A stretch of 64,000 nt of DNA from Chitinophagales bacterium (GCA_018401955.1 JAGYJT010000010.1:1-64000), one strand, 5' to 3'. Positions 9,335 to 19,762 are shown, numbered from the stretch's first letter. Notes: generated by a model from the letters alone, not told the origin. Made by a program: numbers and translations.

Positions 9335-10747
9335 TCAAAACCAAAACCTAAACAACCCCGTAGCGGCTTGAAAGTAGTTGCGGTCGGCGATGAAGTAGCT
9401 GAGCATATCGGCGGTGCCCAGGCCCAGTTCGTAGCCGCGCTTTTTACCCATAAGCACGTTGATGTAGGTAGGCATGGTGATGCGTACTTCGCTGTAAGAT
9501 ATACCCGTGCGCAGGTACAGACGGTTCCAGGCATTTACCTCGGCACCCACGCCAATGATGGGCCCTATAAGGTTTTTGGGCGATTTGTTGAGGGGTATCA
9601 AGGCATCCAAATAAGGCGTTACCCGCGGGTGGGCTTTGTATGATAGCCCCAGTATAAACTTGGCAGGTAGCCACTCAATGTTGCGCTCGCTGCCCCGGTA
9701 GTAAAATATACCGTCTTTTATCAGGTCGTTAAAGGCGTTTTCAAGGCCGTTTTCCAAATCAATATTGTCGCTAAGGCCTTGCTTGATGGAAATGGGGTTT
9801 ACGGGCCATTTTATCAAACCAAAGTCGGTAAAGGTAAGGGCAGCCCTCAGTTTGTCTTTGTATAGGTAGGTAGCACCAATGCCAAAATTAAAACCATGCC
9901 CACTGCGGCTGCGGTTGCCGATGTCGTTGGGCAGGTTTATGGCCCCGAGGTCTTGCCGCAGGTAGGGTATGCGGCTCACATAGCCCCTAATGTCGCCTTG
10001 GTTGAAACGGATAGCCATATCGGCCTGCCCATACACATAGCCTAGGCGCACCCCACCCAGCAAGGTGTGGGTTTTGTTGGTGTATAGTTGGCGCGAGTAG
10101 CCAAGGTTAACCTCGTGGGTAATGTTTATTTTAAGGTAACTGTCTTCCAAAAGTTCAAATACCTTTTTCTCGTTTACCTTACCGTTTTCAAGGTTGGCCA
10201 GGATGATGCTTACTACGGTATCAATATAATTGGCAAACCCATCACCTTGGAAAAGTACCTCGTTGGCAAAGTCGTTAAAATCGGTTTCGAAATAAACATT
10301 GCTTTTTACATTGATGCCAAAGTTGCCAGCCTTTTTGGTGTGGAACGAAAACCCCAAATGGGTAATTTCGGCATTTACGCTCAGCTGCTGCGCCATGATG
10401 TTTCGCATATCGAGCGACTGGTGCTGAGGGTAGGCCAACTCACCATTGGCCGACAGGTAGTTGGTGCGCCTATGAAACAGGTGACGCTTTATTTCTTGGT
10501 TATAAACAATGCTTTCGGTTTGGAAAAGCCCTAAGCTAAAACGGTGCCCTTGAGGGTCTTTAAGCGATAGGTTGGATGGGTGCAGGTTGAGGGTTTGGTA
10601 TCCGGTTTTGTTTACCGAGTTGGCATACTCCCGATGGGCGTTCAAGGGGTTTATTTGCCCTTGCGCCGCGGTTGCCAACAGTAATGCCAGCAAGGCTACG
10701 AGTATGTGTGTGTATGGCCTCAAAGTAAACAATAAATCAAAATGCAA
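9335..10747 (-). CDS. outer-membrane protein, DUF5723-like beta-barrel
   Basis: 470 aa; signal peptide; alternating barrel-like C-terminus ending in F. Confidence 0.65.
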   Translation of the reverse strand: MHFDLLFTLRPYTHILVALLALLLATAAQGQINPLNAHREYANSVNKTGYQTLNLHPSNLSLKDPQGHRFSLGLFQTESIVYNQEIKRHLFHRRTNYLSANGELAYPQHQSLDMRNIMAQQLSVNAEITHLGFSFHTKKAGNFGINVKSNVYFETDFNDFANEVLFQGDGFANYIDTVVSIILANLENGKVNEKKVFELLEDSYLKINITHEVNLGYSRQLYTNKTHTLLGGVRLGYVYGQADMAIRFNQGDIRGYVSRIPYLRQDLGAINLPNDIGNRSRSGHGFNFGIGATYLYKDKLRAALTFTDFGLIKWPVNPISIKQGLSDNIDLENGLENAFNDLIKDGIFYYRGSERNIEWLPAKFILGLSYKAHPRVTPYLDALIPLNKSPKNLIGPIIGVGAEVNAWNRLYLRTGISYSEVRITMPTYINVLMGKKRGYELGLGTADMLSYFIADRNYFQAATGLFRFWF

Positions 10748-10835
10748 GAATGAATCTGCGAGCGGAGTGTTACTTTATAATACGTTGGTTCGGCTGCGGA
10801 TGTTTTGCTCACTGAAAATATTGTGCCAACAGTTG

Positions 10836-10870
10836 TGGTTACTAGTTACTGGTAATTGGTTATAAGTTGA
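10836..10870 (+). repeat. heptad array, word TGGTTAC
   Basis: tggttac|tagttac|tggtaat|tggttat|aagttga. Confidence 0.7.
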
Positions 10871-10902
10871 GATGCCCTGTGGCTTCTATCAGAAAAGATT
10901 AT

Positions 10903-11382
10903 CTATTGTGCCACAGTTAATATTTTTTTGAGACGACTGTTTAGAAATTCGATACCATCTACCGTTTTAATATTCTCCGCAACTAGTTGAAAACCATGGC
11001 TCAAGAAGAATTGGCGGGCAGTTAGGCTGCTGTCGGTGGTGAGTTCTGGTAAGTTCAGCTTTATGGCTTCAGTTTCTAACGCAGCCAATAGGGCCGTGGC
11101 GATGCCTTGGCCTTGGTACTGGTGGTGGGTGTACATAAAATCGAGGTAGCCGCTATCGGGGTGCAGACTGGTAAAGCCTACTACCTCACTCTCTATTTCG
11201 GCCACCCACACGAGTTGTTTCAGCAGGCCCTCATCCCACCGTTCTGTGTTGCGCTGGGGTTTGGCCCAAGCGGCCAGCTGCTCGGGGGTGTAGTCCTTTT
11301 TGGCAACTTTGTGCACGGAGTTATAAAAGAGGCTATAGATGGCTTCAATGTCAGTGGGGCGGTATGTACGTATCGTTAACAC
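10903..11382 (-). CDS. GNAT family N-acetyltransferase
   Basis: 159 aa; acetyl-CoA loop YQGQGIATALL. Confidence 0.85.
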   Translation of the reverse strand: MLTIRTYRPTDIEAIYSLFYNSVHKVAKKDYTPEQLAAWAKPQRNTERWDEGLLKQLVWVAEIESEVVGFTSLHPDSGYLDFMYTHHQYQGQGIATALLAALETEAIKLNLPELTTDSSLTARQFFLSHGFQLVAENIKTVDGIEFLNSRLKKILTVAQ

Positions 11383-11429
11383 AGATTTTAAAAATGATTA
11401 CGCTGATGACGCTGATTTTATGTTTTTTA

Positions 11430-11543
11430 CCCCAACGGGGTTTTATATCACTAGCATCGGGTTTTTCCCGATGTACGAAACACGTGTACATATTGCGAAG
11501 ATAGGGCGTTGCCCCATCCTATTGTTATTTTTCCCCGTTGGGG
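11430..11543. repeat. dispersed palindromic element (CCCCAACGGGG family)
   Basis: CCCCAACGGGG, CATCGGGtttttCCCGATG, ATAGGGCGTTGCCCCATCCTAT, CCCCGTTGGGG. Confidence 0.6.
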
Positions 11544-11569
11544 AAAGACGATGGATTTGATTTCTGATG

Positions 11570-11597
11570 TTTCTCATTTCAAATTTCTCATCTCTCA
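11570..11597 (+). repeat. heptad array, word TTTCTCA
   Basis: tttctca|tttcaaa|tttctca|tctctca. Confidence 0.72.
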
Positions 11598-12536
11598 ATA
11601 CTTTGGCCTTTCCTTGGTATTTTCTACTATGTTATCATAGTTTTTGTAGCGCTCGTAGGCCAGTTTGCCGTCCATTACGGCCTGCTTTACGGCGCAGCCG
11701 GGCTCTTCTTGGTGCAGGCAGTTGTTGTATTTGCAGCCTGCTAGTACTTCTCTTATCTCTGGGTAAAAGTGACCAACCTCTTGGGGCTGCAAATCCAATA
11801 TGCCAAACTCTTTAATGCCCGGCGTATCAATAATAAAACCACCGGTTGGCAGCTCAAACAGTTCGCTGAAGGTGGTGGTGTGCACCCCTTTGTTGTGCTT
11901 TTGCGAAATCTCCTTGGTGCGCAGCTGCATGGTAGGGAAAATGGAGTTGATAAGCGTTGACTTGCCCACGCCCGAGTGCCCCGACAGCAACGACACCTTG
12001 CCGTGCAGCATATCGCCCAGTTCTTTCACCCCTTCGCCGGTAACGCTACTGGTTAGTAGCACGGTATAGCCTGCAGTGCGGTACATATCCACCCACTCTT
12101 TTTGGCGATCAATGTCTTTTTGCTTTTTCAGTACATCTTGCTTGTTAAAAACCACCACGGCTGGTATATGGTATGCTTCGGCGGTTAGCAAAAACCTGTC
12201 AATAAAACCCGAAGAGGTGCGCGGGCTGGCAATAGTAGCAATTATAAATGCTTGGTCGAGGTTGGCGGCAATTATATGGCGGCCATATTGGTGCCGCGGC
12301 GCTTCGCGAGAGATGTAGTTGGCGCGGTCTTTTATCTCGGTAATCATGGCATTGCCGCTCTCATCGGTCTCCTCAAACGATATGGTTACATTGTCGCCCA
12401 CGGCTATGGGGTTGGTTTGGCCGGTGTTTTCTAAGCGAAAAATCCCTTTTAACCGTGCATTAATCAACCTGCCATCTTCTAGCCTTACTATATACCAGCT
12501 CCCGGTGGAGCGCATCACTTTTCCTTCGCTAGCCAT
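11595..12536 (-). CDS. rsgA: ribosome small-subunit-dependent GTPase A
   Basis: circularly permuted GTPase motifs FNKQD, GHSGVGKSTLIN, DTPGIKEF and C-terminal zinc motif. Confidence 0.95.
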   Translation of the reverse strand: MASEGKVMRSTGSWYIVRLEDGRLINARLKGIFRLENTGQTNPIAVGDNVTISFEETDESGNAMITEIKDRANYISREAPRHQYGRHIIAANLDQAFIIATIASPRTSSGFIDRFLLTAEAYHIPAVVVFNKQDVLKKQKDIDRQKEWVDMYRTAGYTVLLTSSVTGEGVKELGDMLHGKVSLLSGHSGVGKSTLINSIFPTMQLRTKEISQKHNKGVHTTTFSELFELPTGGFIIDTPGIKEFGILDLQPQEVGHFYPEIREVLAGCKYNNCLHQEEPGCAVKQAVMDGKLAYERYKNYDNIVENTKERPKY

Positions 12537-13291
12537 TATGTTGTTTTACATCCTGCTTTTACGGCACCCGCTATTTCGGGCAACAGTTCTGGTTGTTCTT
12601 CAAAGGCAGTGCCTATTACTATTACATCGGCACCAGCTTGGCAAGCTTCGTAGGCTGCTTCGCCGTTGCGTATGCCACCGCCTACTATCAATGGTATATC
12701 AACCTGTTTACTTACAGCCTTTATCATTTCCACCGAAACTGGTTTGTTGGCGCCGCTACCAGCTTCCAAATAAACGAGTTTAAGTCCTAGTTGTTCGCCC
12801 GCTAGTGCTGTTACTGCAGCAATCTCGGGCTTATTGGCGGGTATGGGCAAGGTATTGCTTATGTACGATACTGTAGTAGGCGCACCGCCATCAATCAATA
12901 TATAACCGGTGGGCAATAGCTCTAAGCCGCTTTGCTTAAGGGCCATAGCTGCCTGTACTTGTTGGCCAATCAATAAATCGGCATTGCGGCCTGATATAAG
13001 TGAGAGCAGCAATATACCATCGGCCAGCGGGGTTACCTGTGCCGGGCTACCCGGGAAAAGGATAACAGGAATAGGGCTATGCTTTTTCAAGGTAACAATG
13101 CATTCCTCCAGCCGCTGGTTTACCATTAAACTGCCCCCCACCAAAAAGAAATCAACCCCATTGGTGTTGGCCAAAGTGGCAAGGTTGGCCCAGCTGGCGG
13201 CGTTGCCTTTATCGGGGTCAACCAATACGGCTAACAGTTTTTGAGCTGCTGCTTTGGCGTTCAGTAGGGTTTGGTATTGGTTTGCTTTCAC
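12536..13291 (-). CDS. geranylgeranylglyceryl phosphate synthase family protein
   Basis: LVDPDKG, FLVGGSL, YLEAGSGA, PLIVGGGIR motifs of GGGP/HepG synthases. Confidence 0.9.
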   Translation of the reverse strand: MKANQYQTLLNAKAAAQKLLAVLVDPDKGNAASWANLATLANTNGVDFFLVGGSLMVNQRLEECIVTLKKHSPIPVILFPGSPAQVTPLADGILLLSLISGRNADLLIGQQVQAAMALKQSGLELLPTGYILIDGGAPTTVSYISNTLPIPANKPEIAAVTALAGEQLGLKLVYLEAGSGANKPVSVEMIKAVSKQVDIPLIVGGGIRNGEAAYEACQAGADVIVIGTAFEEQPELLPEIAGAVKAGCKTT

Positions 13292-13573
13292 GCTTTAAAA
13301 TTACAAATAATCAGCGGTCTGGAATTCTTTTTCACAAAGTTGTGATATTATAAAACTTTATTGCTTGATGTCCGTATAAAAGCGTAACTGTAACTAATGA
13401 TTATACTTGCTTACATATTTTCGGCATTTGCTCTGGTCGCTTTTACTATTTGTGAATCAGGTATTTATACTAAAAACCAAAATATTTTGGCTCCTTGCGT
13501 AACTTTTGCCGTAACCCGGCGTAAAAGCAGGTAAGTACAATTGAAATGAATACCCGAACCCAAACCATCTATC

Positions 13574-14506
13574 ATGAAACGTATAAATAAGTTAGCCGGA
13601 TTTGCCCTTCTTGGAATGTTTTTTATGGGAAGCGCCACTGTTAGCAACCTACGTATTAATGCACCGGAGGTGCCTGCGGTAACCGAGCGCTCTTTCGAGT
13701 TTGAATATTCTAACCAAGTTGAGGTAGGTGCCGACATGATGCCCCTTATTGGTCAGCTTAGCAAAGATGGCCGTACAATGTACCTTACCGGCCAAAACCA
13801 TCAAGGTAAAAAACACCTATACAAAATGACACGCAGCAGTGCTGGTGCCAATTTTAGCTTACCAAAAAAATTAGGTGGAGCTATTAACGAAGGTAAGTAT
13901 GATATCATTATGCCTACCGTAAGCAAAGACGAGCAAACTATGGTGTTTGTGCATAGTGCTAATGGCATGCAAAACGGCAACGACCTTTATATTGCAACTA
14001 AGGATGCAGCTGGGGAATACAGCTCTATTGAACCATTGGATGCTGCAAACGACCCAAATATTAGCGATAGCTATCCTTGGTTGTCGGCTGACGGTAACCG
14101 TTTGTACTTTACCAAGCAGCACGGCAGCAAAATCACATTCTACTTTTCTGAGCGTGCCAATGCTGATGGAACCTTTGGTAAGCCAGTTGCTTTAGGCGTT
14201 GATTTTCCAAAAACAAACAATAATATGAGCTGCCACTTAAGTGCAGATGAAAAAGAGCTTTATGTTTTGTCTGGCGAGTCTATTTACTACGCTGTGCGCA
14301 AAACCACACAAGATAAATTTACGCTACCGGTAGAGATTGCCAATACAAGCAACAGCGGCTACTTGAGCGGCATAACCCTTACTGATGATGCAAGCGAAAT
14401 GTTTGTGTACAACTCAGTAGGTTTCCGCAACACACAGGTGTTGAGGTTTACAAACAAGAGCAATACTTCTAAGCCAACACTTAATACCCCAGTTGGCGAG
14501 AAATAA
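13574..14506 (+). CDS. PD40/TolB-like beta-propeller periplasmic protein
   Basis: signal peptide; repeated SKDGRTMYLTG, SADGNRLYFTK, SADEKELYVLS. Confidence 0.8.
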   Translation: MKRINKLAGFALLGMFFMGSATVSNLRINAPEVPAVTERSFEFEYSNQVEVGADMMPLIGQLSKDGRTMYLTGQNHQGKKHLYKMTRSSAGANFSLPKKLGGAINEGKYDIIMPTVSKDEQTMVFVHSANGMQNGNDLYIATKDAAGEYSSIEPLDAANDPNISDSYPWLSADGNRLYFTKQHGSKITFYFSERANADGTFGKPVALGVDFPKTNNNMSCHLSADEKELYVLSGESIYYAVRKTTQDKFTLPVEIANTSNSGYLSGITLTDDASEMFVYNSVGFRNTQVLRFTNKSNTSKPTLNTPVGEK

Positions 14507-14534
14507 AGATAGATGGTTAGTTAGTAGTTAGGTC

Positions 14535-14576
14535 AACAATAGGAGCACTCTGCAAAGAGGCTCCTTTGTTGTTTTT
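14535..14576 (+). terminator. rho-independent terminator
   Basis: AACAAtAGGAGC ... GCTCCTttgtt stem followed by a T run, downstream of the PD40 gene. Confidence 0.65.
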
Positions 14577-14626
14577 GGCATTTGGGTTGAATTGCCGAAA
14601 TTGAGCATTCAAAAAACGTAAAAGGG

Positions 14627-15211
14627 ATGCAAACATTTAGGCCAAAACGGAAATACCTAAAAGGTCGAGGACGATTACGAACTGAGGCAATAGTGGGCTA
14701 CTTTTTCTTTTTGGTTATTTTGGCAGGAGGCCCAGTGATAAGCATGATTGCCATGGGTTCGTTGGGGAAAGGACGTGCCGGAAAAGTTGATGATTTATTG
14801 TTTGGCGAAGGGGGTATGTTAGTTTATCTAGCTGCTCACCCAACCCAGTTTGCAGTGTTCTGTTTTATAGGGGCTGCTGTGCTTACTACACTTTATATTT
14901 TATACCAATCATTGGCAACAGTATTATTAGCTTTTAGCTTTGATGAGGATGCAAAAATGTTTTTTGTAGAACTGGCAAAGCCTTATAAATCCGAATCATT
15001 GCAAGTAGCTATACCCTATAATGAACTCAAATTTTGGATAGAGCAAAAAGATATCGGCCAAGTAAATGGCATAGTAAAGTATAAGCCTGTTGTTACCATA
15101 ACAATAAATGATGACGGGCATAAAATATGCACTGGCCACGGGCCTTGGGAAGAAACCGATAGAAATACCATAGATGAATTGGTAGCTTTACTAAATTCGA
15201 TTAAAAAGTAA
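14627..15211 (+). CDS. hypothetical membrane protein
   Basis: 194 aa, two TM segments. Confidence 0.7.
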   Translation: MQTFRPKRKYLKGRGRLRTEAIVGYFFFLVILAGGPVISMIAMGSLGKGRAGKVDDLLFGEGGMLVYLAAHPTQFAVFCFIGAAVLTTLYILYQSLATVLLAFSFDEDAKMFFVELAKPYKSESLQVAIPYNELKFWIEQKDIGQVNGIVKYKPVVTITINDDGHKICTGHGPWEETDRNTIDELVALLNSIKK

Positions 15212-15276
15212 GAAAGGGCTTAGTTTTGAACACTGACATGTAGTTTTTTCTTTTATTGCCCGATATTGCACCACGT

Positions 15277-16713
15277 ATGAAACTGCTAAACTACATTAAC
15301 GGCACCCTGCAAGAACCAACCAACGGCCAGTGGCTTGATAACATAGAGCCTGCCACGGGTGCCGTTTATAGCCAAATACCCGATAGCAATGCTGATGATT
15401 TGCAAGTTGCCGTAAACGCAGCTACTGAGGCATATCCAAAGTGGGCTGCTACCGATGCCGCGGAGCGCAGCCGAATAATGCTGCGCATTGCGGAGTTGAT
15501 TGACGAGAACCTAGAGCGACTAGCCGAAGCTGAGAGCCAAGACAATGGTAAACCAGTGAGCTTGGCCAGGGTAATGGATATACCCCGTGCGGCGGCCAAT
15601 ATGCGCTTTTTCGCTACTGCCATACTGCACCAAAGCACTGATACACACTACAACGAGGGCCATTCGCTTAACTATACCATCCGTCAATCTTTTGGGGTGG
15701 TGGGTTGCATTTCGCCTTGGAATTTGCCGTTGTACCTTTTTACTTGGAAGATAGCCCCGGCCTTAGCAGCGGGAAATACCGTTATCGCCAAGCCCTCTGA
15801 AATTACACCACTTACGGCTTTTTTGTTTTCGGAGCTTTGCATTCAAGCGGGTTTGCCGGCGGGCGTGTTGAACATTGTGCATGGTCGCGGTGGGCAAATT
15901 GGGCAAGCATTGATTGAGCACCCCAAGGTAAAAGCCATCTCATTTACGGGTGGCACGGCCACAGGTAAAGTTATTGCTGCAACAGCGGCTCCTATGTTCA
16001 AGAAGCTGTCGTTGGAGCTGGGCGGTAAAAACCCCAACATCATTTTTGCTGATTGCGATTGGGAGGATATGCTCAATACTACCATCCGCTCATCGTTTGC
16101 CAACCAAGGGCAGATTTGCCTTTGTGGTTCGCGGATAATAGTGGAACGCAGCGTGTATGAGCGTTTCAAAACCGATTTTACAGCCCGCGTAAAGCAACTC
16201 CGCATTGGCGATCCAACCGAGGAGGTAAACATTGGTGCCGTGGTAAGCGAGCCGCATATGAACAAGATATTGGGCTACATTGAGTCGGCCCGCCAGCAAG
16301 GTGCCAACATACTTACGGGTGGCAATAGGGTACAAGTGCCAGGGCGCTGTGCCAACGGCTATTTTTTGGAGCCTACCGTTATTGACGGATTGAGCCCCGA
16401 TTGCAACCTCAACCAAGAAGAAATATTTGGCCCCGTGGTAACCATTATCCCCTTTGACACCGAAGCGGAAGCTCTCGCAATAGCAAACGGCACGTTGTAT
16501 GGCTTAGCAGCTACACTCTGGACCCAAAACCTTACCCGTGCCCACCAAATGGCCGAAAAGCTGGATAGCGGCATCGTATGGATTAATTGCTGGCTGGTGC
16601 GCGACCTGCGTACACCGTTTGGTGGCGTTAAGCAAAGCGGCGTAGGCCGCGAGGGTGGCTGGGAAGCCCTTAAATTTTTTACCGAAGCCAAAAACGTGTG
16701 CGTGAAACTATGA
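15277..16713 (+). CDS. aldehyde dehydrogenase family protein
   Basis: FTGGTATG, LELGGKNPNIIF, NQGQICLCGSR catalytic Cys, EEIFGPV motifs; start placed at MKLLNYING. Confidence 0.92.
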   Translation: MKLLNYINGTLQEPTNGQWLDNIEPATGAVYSQIPDSNADDLQVAVNAATEAYPKWAATDAAERSRIMLRIAELIDENLERLAEAESQDNGKPVSLARVMDIPRAAANMRFFATAILHQSTDTHYNEGHSLNYTIRQSFGVVGCISPWNLPLYLFTWKIAPALAAGNTVIAKPSEITPLTAFLFSELCIQAGLPAGVLNIVHGRGGQIGQALIEHPKVKAISFTGGTATGKVIAATAAPMFKKLSLELGGKNPNIIFADCDWEDMLNTTIRSSFANQGQICLCGSRIIVERSVYERFKTDFTARVKQLRIGDPTEEVNIGAVVSEPHMNKILGYIESARQQGANILTGGNRVQVPGRCANGYFLEPTVIDGLSPDCNLNQEEIFGPVVTIIPFDTEAEALAIANGTLYGLAATLWTQNLTRAHQMAEKLDSGIVWINCWLVRDLRTPFGGVKQSGVGREGGWEALKFFTEAKNVCVKL

Positions 16714-16979
16714 GTACTGAAGAAAATAAACAGCAGGGCTTAGGCCAAGTAATAGATATAGCGGTAGTTGTTGCCCCAATTATCCTGATTCAAAACGTAA
16801 CATTTGCTTTGCTCAAGGAGCACGGTATTGGTACTAAAGTAGCAGCATCGCTGGTGCCGATAATCATTGTAGCGGTTGTTATAAACTCGATTAAGTCGCG
16901 TAGAAACAAAATCATTTTTACTTCTATGCTTTTCCTTGCTGTAATAGCGGCGGTGCTTGTTTATAGGTTTGTGCTTTAG
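16710..16979 (+). CDS. small hypothetical membrane protein
   Basis: start at MSTEENKQQ; three TM segments; overlaps the end of the ALDH gene. Confidence 0.55.
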   Translation: MSTEENKQQGLGQVIDIAVVVAPIILIQNVTFALLKEHGIGTKVAASLVPIIIVAVVINSIKSRRNKIIFTSMLFLAVIAAVLVYRFVL

Positions 16980-17064
16980 GCTTCTCCAAACAAGGATTTA
17001 TGCAGTTAACAGAGGTGTCCGTTATACTTTGCGCACGTGGCGGTAAATACACACAATACGATTT

Positions 17065-17109
17065 TAACCGCAATGAACGCAGCGAAAATAATACGCAACG
17101 CTCGCAATG
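17065..17109 (+). repeat. period-9 degenerate word array
   Basis: taaccgcaa|tgaacgcag|cgaaaataa|tacgcaacg|ctcgcaatg. Confidence 0.6.
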
Positions 17110-17151
17110 GTTTTGCCAAACGAACAAACCATAATAGGGCACAGAAGGGCT

Positions 17152-17187
17152 TTGTGCACATTGTGCAACCTTTGTGTACTTAGAGGT
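17152..17187 (-). repeat. period-9 degenerate word array
   Basis: ttgtgcaca|ttgtgcaac|ctttgtgta|cttagaggt. Confidence 0.6.
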
Positions 17188-17274
17188 TAATTTCTTAATG
17201 GGCGCTTTTTACCCCAACGGGGTTGCATAATTATAGCATGGGGCATCGCCCTATGTACGCAACATGTACAACCA

Positions 17275-18036
17275 TCACTCCACCTTTAACCCATCATAAG
17301 CCAAGAAAATCCCTTCTGGTAGCTCGTTGCTTACCTCGTCGTACTTGCCCAATTGGTGGCTTATGTGGGTAAGGTAGGCACGCTCGGGCTTAATATCCTG
17401 TATTAGGTCAATGGCCTGCTGCAAAGTAAAGTGAGATATGTGTTGTTCGCGGCGCAAGGCGTTCAGTACCAATATTCTGCTGCCCCTAATCTTTTCAATC
17501 TCTTCGGGGGCAATGTAGTTGGCATCGGTAATGTAGGTAACATCGCCAAACCTAAAACCCAACACCGGCATTTGATGGTGCATGGCCTTAATCGGGATAA
17601 CGGGTATCCCCTCTGCCACAAAAGGTGTATCGCCGTCAATGCGATTAAGATGCACCCGTGGTATGCCAGGGTAGGGGTTTGGACTGAAAATATAGGAGTA
17701 TTGGTCGCGTATCTCCTGCTCGGTAAAAGCATCCAGATATAAGGGTATATCACGCCTTAGCACATAATTGTACCCCCGTATGTCATCCAAACCACCGGTA
17801 TGGTCTTTATGAGGATGGGTGAAAATTATCCCATCAACCCTCATTACATTTTCGCGTAGCATTTGCTGCCTAAAATCGGGCCCTGTATCCACTATCAAAG
17901 TTTTACCCTCGGTTTCAATCATCACAGAGCTGCGCAGTCGCTTATCTTTACTATCGGTGCTTAGGCACACGGGGCAGGTGCAAGCAATCATTGGAACGCC
18001 GCCCGAAGTACCAGTACCTAGAAATGTAAGTCTCAC
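17275..18036 (-). CDS. MBL-fold metallo-hydrolase (PhnP-like)
   Basis: TFLGTGTSGGVPMIACTCPVC, THPHKDHTGGLDD. Confidence 0.88.
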   Translation of the reverse strand: MRLTFLGTGTSGGVPMIACTCPVCLSTDSKDKRLRSSVMIETEGKTLIVDTGPDFRQQMLRENVMRVDGIIFTHPHKDHTGGLDDIRGYNYVLRRDIPLYLDAFTEQEIRDQYSYIFSPNPYPGIPRVHLNRIDGDTPFVAEGIPVIPIKAMHHQMPVLGFRFGDVTYITDANYIAPEEIEKIRGSRILVLNALRREQHISHFTLQQAIDLIQDIKPERAYLTHISHQLGKYDEVSNELPEGIFLAYDGLKVE

Positions 18037-18305
18037 TTAGCCAGGGTTTGTTTTAATATTTTTTGATAAACCGATTGCGATGTATCACTTAGTTCATCCG
18101 GTTCGAGCTCCAATTTACTAATAATATCTACCAAGCAATTAATGCGCGCCTCGGTGGTATAGTATTGGTTTACTACAATTACCCGCCTATCTTCCAACAC
18201 ACAATGGCCCGCATTAAAGCTGCCTTTTTCGTAACGCAGCTCATAGGCGGCCTCTTTACAAAGGTCTTCCAATTTTTTTAGGGTGCTTGTTGTATATTTG
18301 AACAT
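18033..18305 (-). CDS. conserved hypothetical protein
   Basis: 90 aa; overlaps the MBL gene by 4 bp. Confidence 0.7.
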   Translation of the reverse strand: MFKYTTSTLKKLEDLCKEAAYELRYEKGSFNAGHCVLEDRRVIVVNQYYTTEARINCLVDIISKLELEPDELSDTSQSVYQKILKQTLAK

Positions 18306-18346
18306 GGCTTTTGAACGTTATTAACGAAATTAACATTCCCTCGGTA

Positions 18347-18991
18347 ATGAAACGATACCTCATCATATTTTTTGCACTCCTTTTTAACCTGCCCCTTTGG
18401 GCACAAGATGACTTTGACCCCAACGAAAAGCCACCGTTTGTGCGGGCGGCGATTATTGCCGGTTTGAATGTTAGTCAGATTGATGGCGATGGTATAGCAG
18501 GTTTTAGAAAATTTGGTGCCAATGGCGGTGCTGCGGCGTATGTAAACATCCATAAGGGCTTTAATGCCAGCTTTGAGATATTGTATAGTATGCGTGGAGC
18601 AAGGAGCTCTGGAAACGAAACGATTCGCGATGGTCGAAGAATGATTATCAACCTAGATTATATTGAAGTGCCGTTTATGGTGCACTATAATGACAGGGAT
18701 AAAGCTATTTTTGGTTTGGGTGTGGTTTGGAACACCCTAGTGCGCAACAAGATTGAGCCTTCAATTCTTGAAGAAGATGTAACCTTTAAGCGTAGCAGCT
18801 TAGATTTTGTTGGGGGCGTTACCTTCCTTATTAAAAAACGGTATGGCATTAACCTCCGGTACACCTACTCTTTAACCCCGGCGGCTACCGCAACGGATAA
18901 CAGCGGCACAGGGGGCATCCGTACTACCCTTGATGGTGGCAAGTTGAGGAACAACGTGGTTGGCGTAAGGTTTATGTATTTCTTGAACTAA
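18347..18991 (+). CDS. porin-family outer membrane beta-barrel (PorT-like)
   Basis: start at MKRYLIIFFALLFNLPLWAQ signal peptide; barrel strands; ends VGVRFMYFLN. Confidence 0.8.
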   Translation: MKRYLIIFFALLFNLPLWAQDDFDPNEKPPFVRAAIIAGLNVSQIDGDGIAGFRKFGANGGAAAYVNIHKGFNASFEILYSMRGARSSGNETIRDGRRMIINLDYIEVPFMVHYNDRDKAIFGLGVVWNTLVRNKIEPSILEEDVTFKRSSLDFVGGVTFLIKKRYGINLRYTYSLTPAATATDNSGTGGIRTTLDGGKLRNNVVGVRFMYFLN

Positions 18992-19005
18992 TACCTTACT
19001 CTTTA

Positions 19006-19040
19006 ACCATGGACCATCGACTATCGACCATGGACCGACC
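19006..19040 (+). repeat. heptad array, word ACCATSG
   Basis: accatgg|accatcg|actatcg|accatgg|accgacc, exact period 7. Confidence 0.75.
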
Positions 19041-19690
19041 TACGCTTGTATCTTCTCACCAAAGGCCAAATCACCGGCATCGCCCAAGCCCGGCACAATG
19101 TATTTATCGGCATTCAGCTCCTTATCAATGGTTCCGGCCCAAATAGTAATGCCAGGTACTTGCGATAATAAGTAATCAATGCCCTCAGTGGCGGCAATGG
19201 CGCACACCACATGTATTTGCTTAGGCGTGCCCATTTTCAAAAGCTTTTGAAGCGTTAATGCTAATGAAGCGCCAGTGGCCAACATCGGGTCGCTTACAAT
19301 CAATACCCTGTCATTAATCTCAGGAGAGGTAACATAGCCCATATTGATGGTAAAGTTGCCTTCGGTATCGTGCTCGCGGTAGGCGGCAATAAAGCCATTG
19401 TCGGCGTGGTCAAAGTAATTGAGCATACCTTGGTGCAATGGTAGTCCAGCTCGCAAGATGGTAACCAACACGGGCTGGTCAACCAACTGGTAACAAGGGG
19501 CCGTGCCCATTGGCGTGGTTACATCCACGGTTTCCCATTCCAACTCTTTGCTTATTTCATAAGAAATTACCTCACCAATACGCTCAATATTGCGGCGGAA
19601 ACGCATACGGTCGTTTTGAATCAACACGTCGCGTAGCTCGGCTACATAATGGGCTACTAGTGATGGTTTTTCGCTAAGGTTGTGTACCAT
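19040..19690 (-). CDS. upp: uracil phosphoribosyltransferase
   Basis: 216 aa; VTILRAGLPLHQGM and VSDPMLATGASL. Confidence 0.93.
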   Translation of the reverse strand: MVHNLSEKPSLVAHYVAELRDVLIQNDRMRFRRNIERIGEVISYEISKELEWETVDVTTPMGTAPCYQLVDQPVLVTILRAGLPLHQGMLNYFDHADNGFIAAYREHDTEGNFTINMGYVTSPEINDRVLIVSDPMLATGASLALTLQKLLKMGTPKQIHVVCAIAATEGIDYLLSQVPGITIWAGTIDKELNADKYIVPGLGDAGDLAFGEKIQA

Positions 19691-19762
19691 GAGGACAGAT
19701 ATGAAATATGAGATGAGAAATGAGAAACAAAAAAACCGTTACCCAGAATTATAGGGGCAAAT

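Noticed and set aside
17275-18036. MBL hydrolase as part of the phosphonate pathway (phnP)
   Set aside because: PhnP-like fold but 13 kb away from the PhnZ-like operon; such MBL proteins are common housekeeping genes in Bacteroidota.
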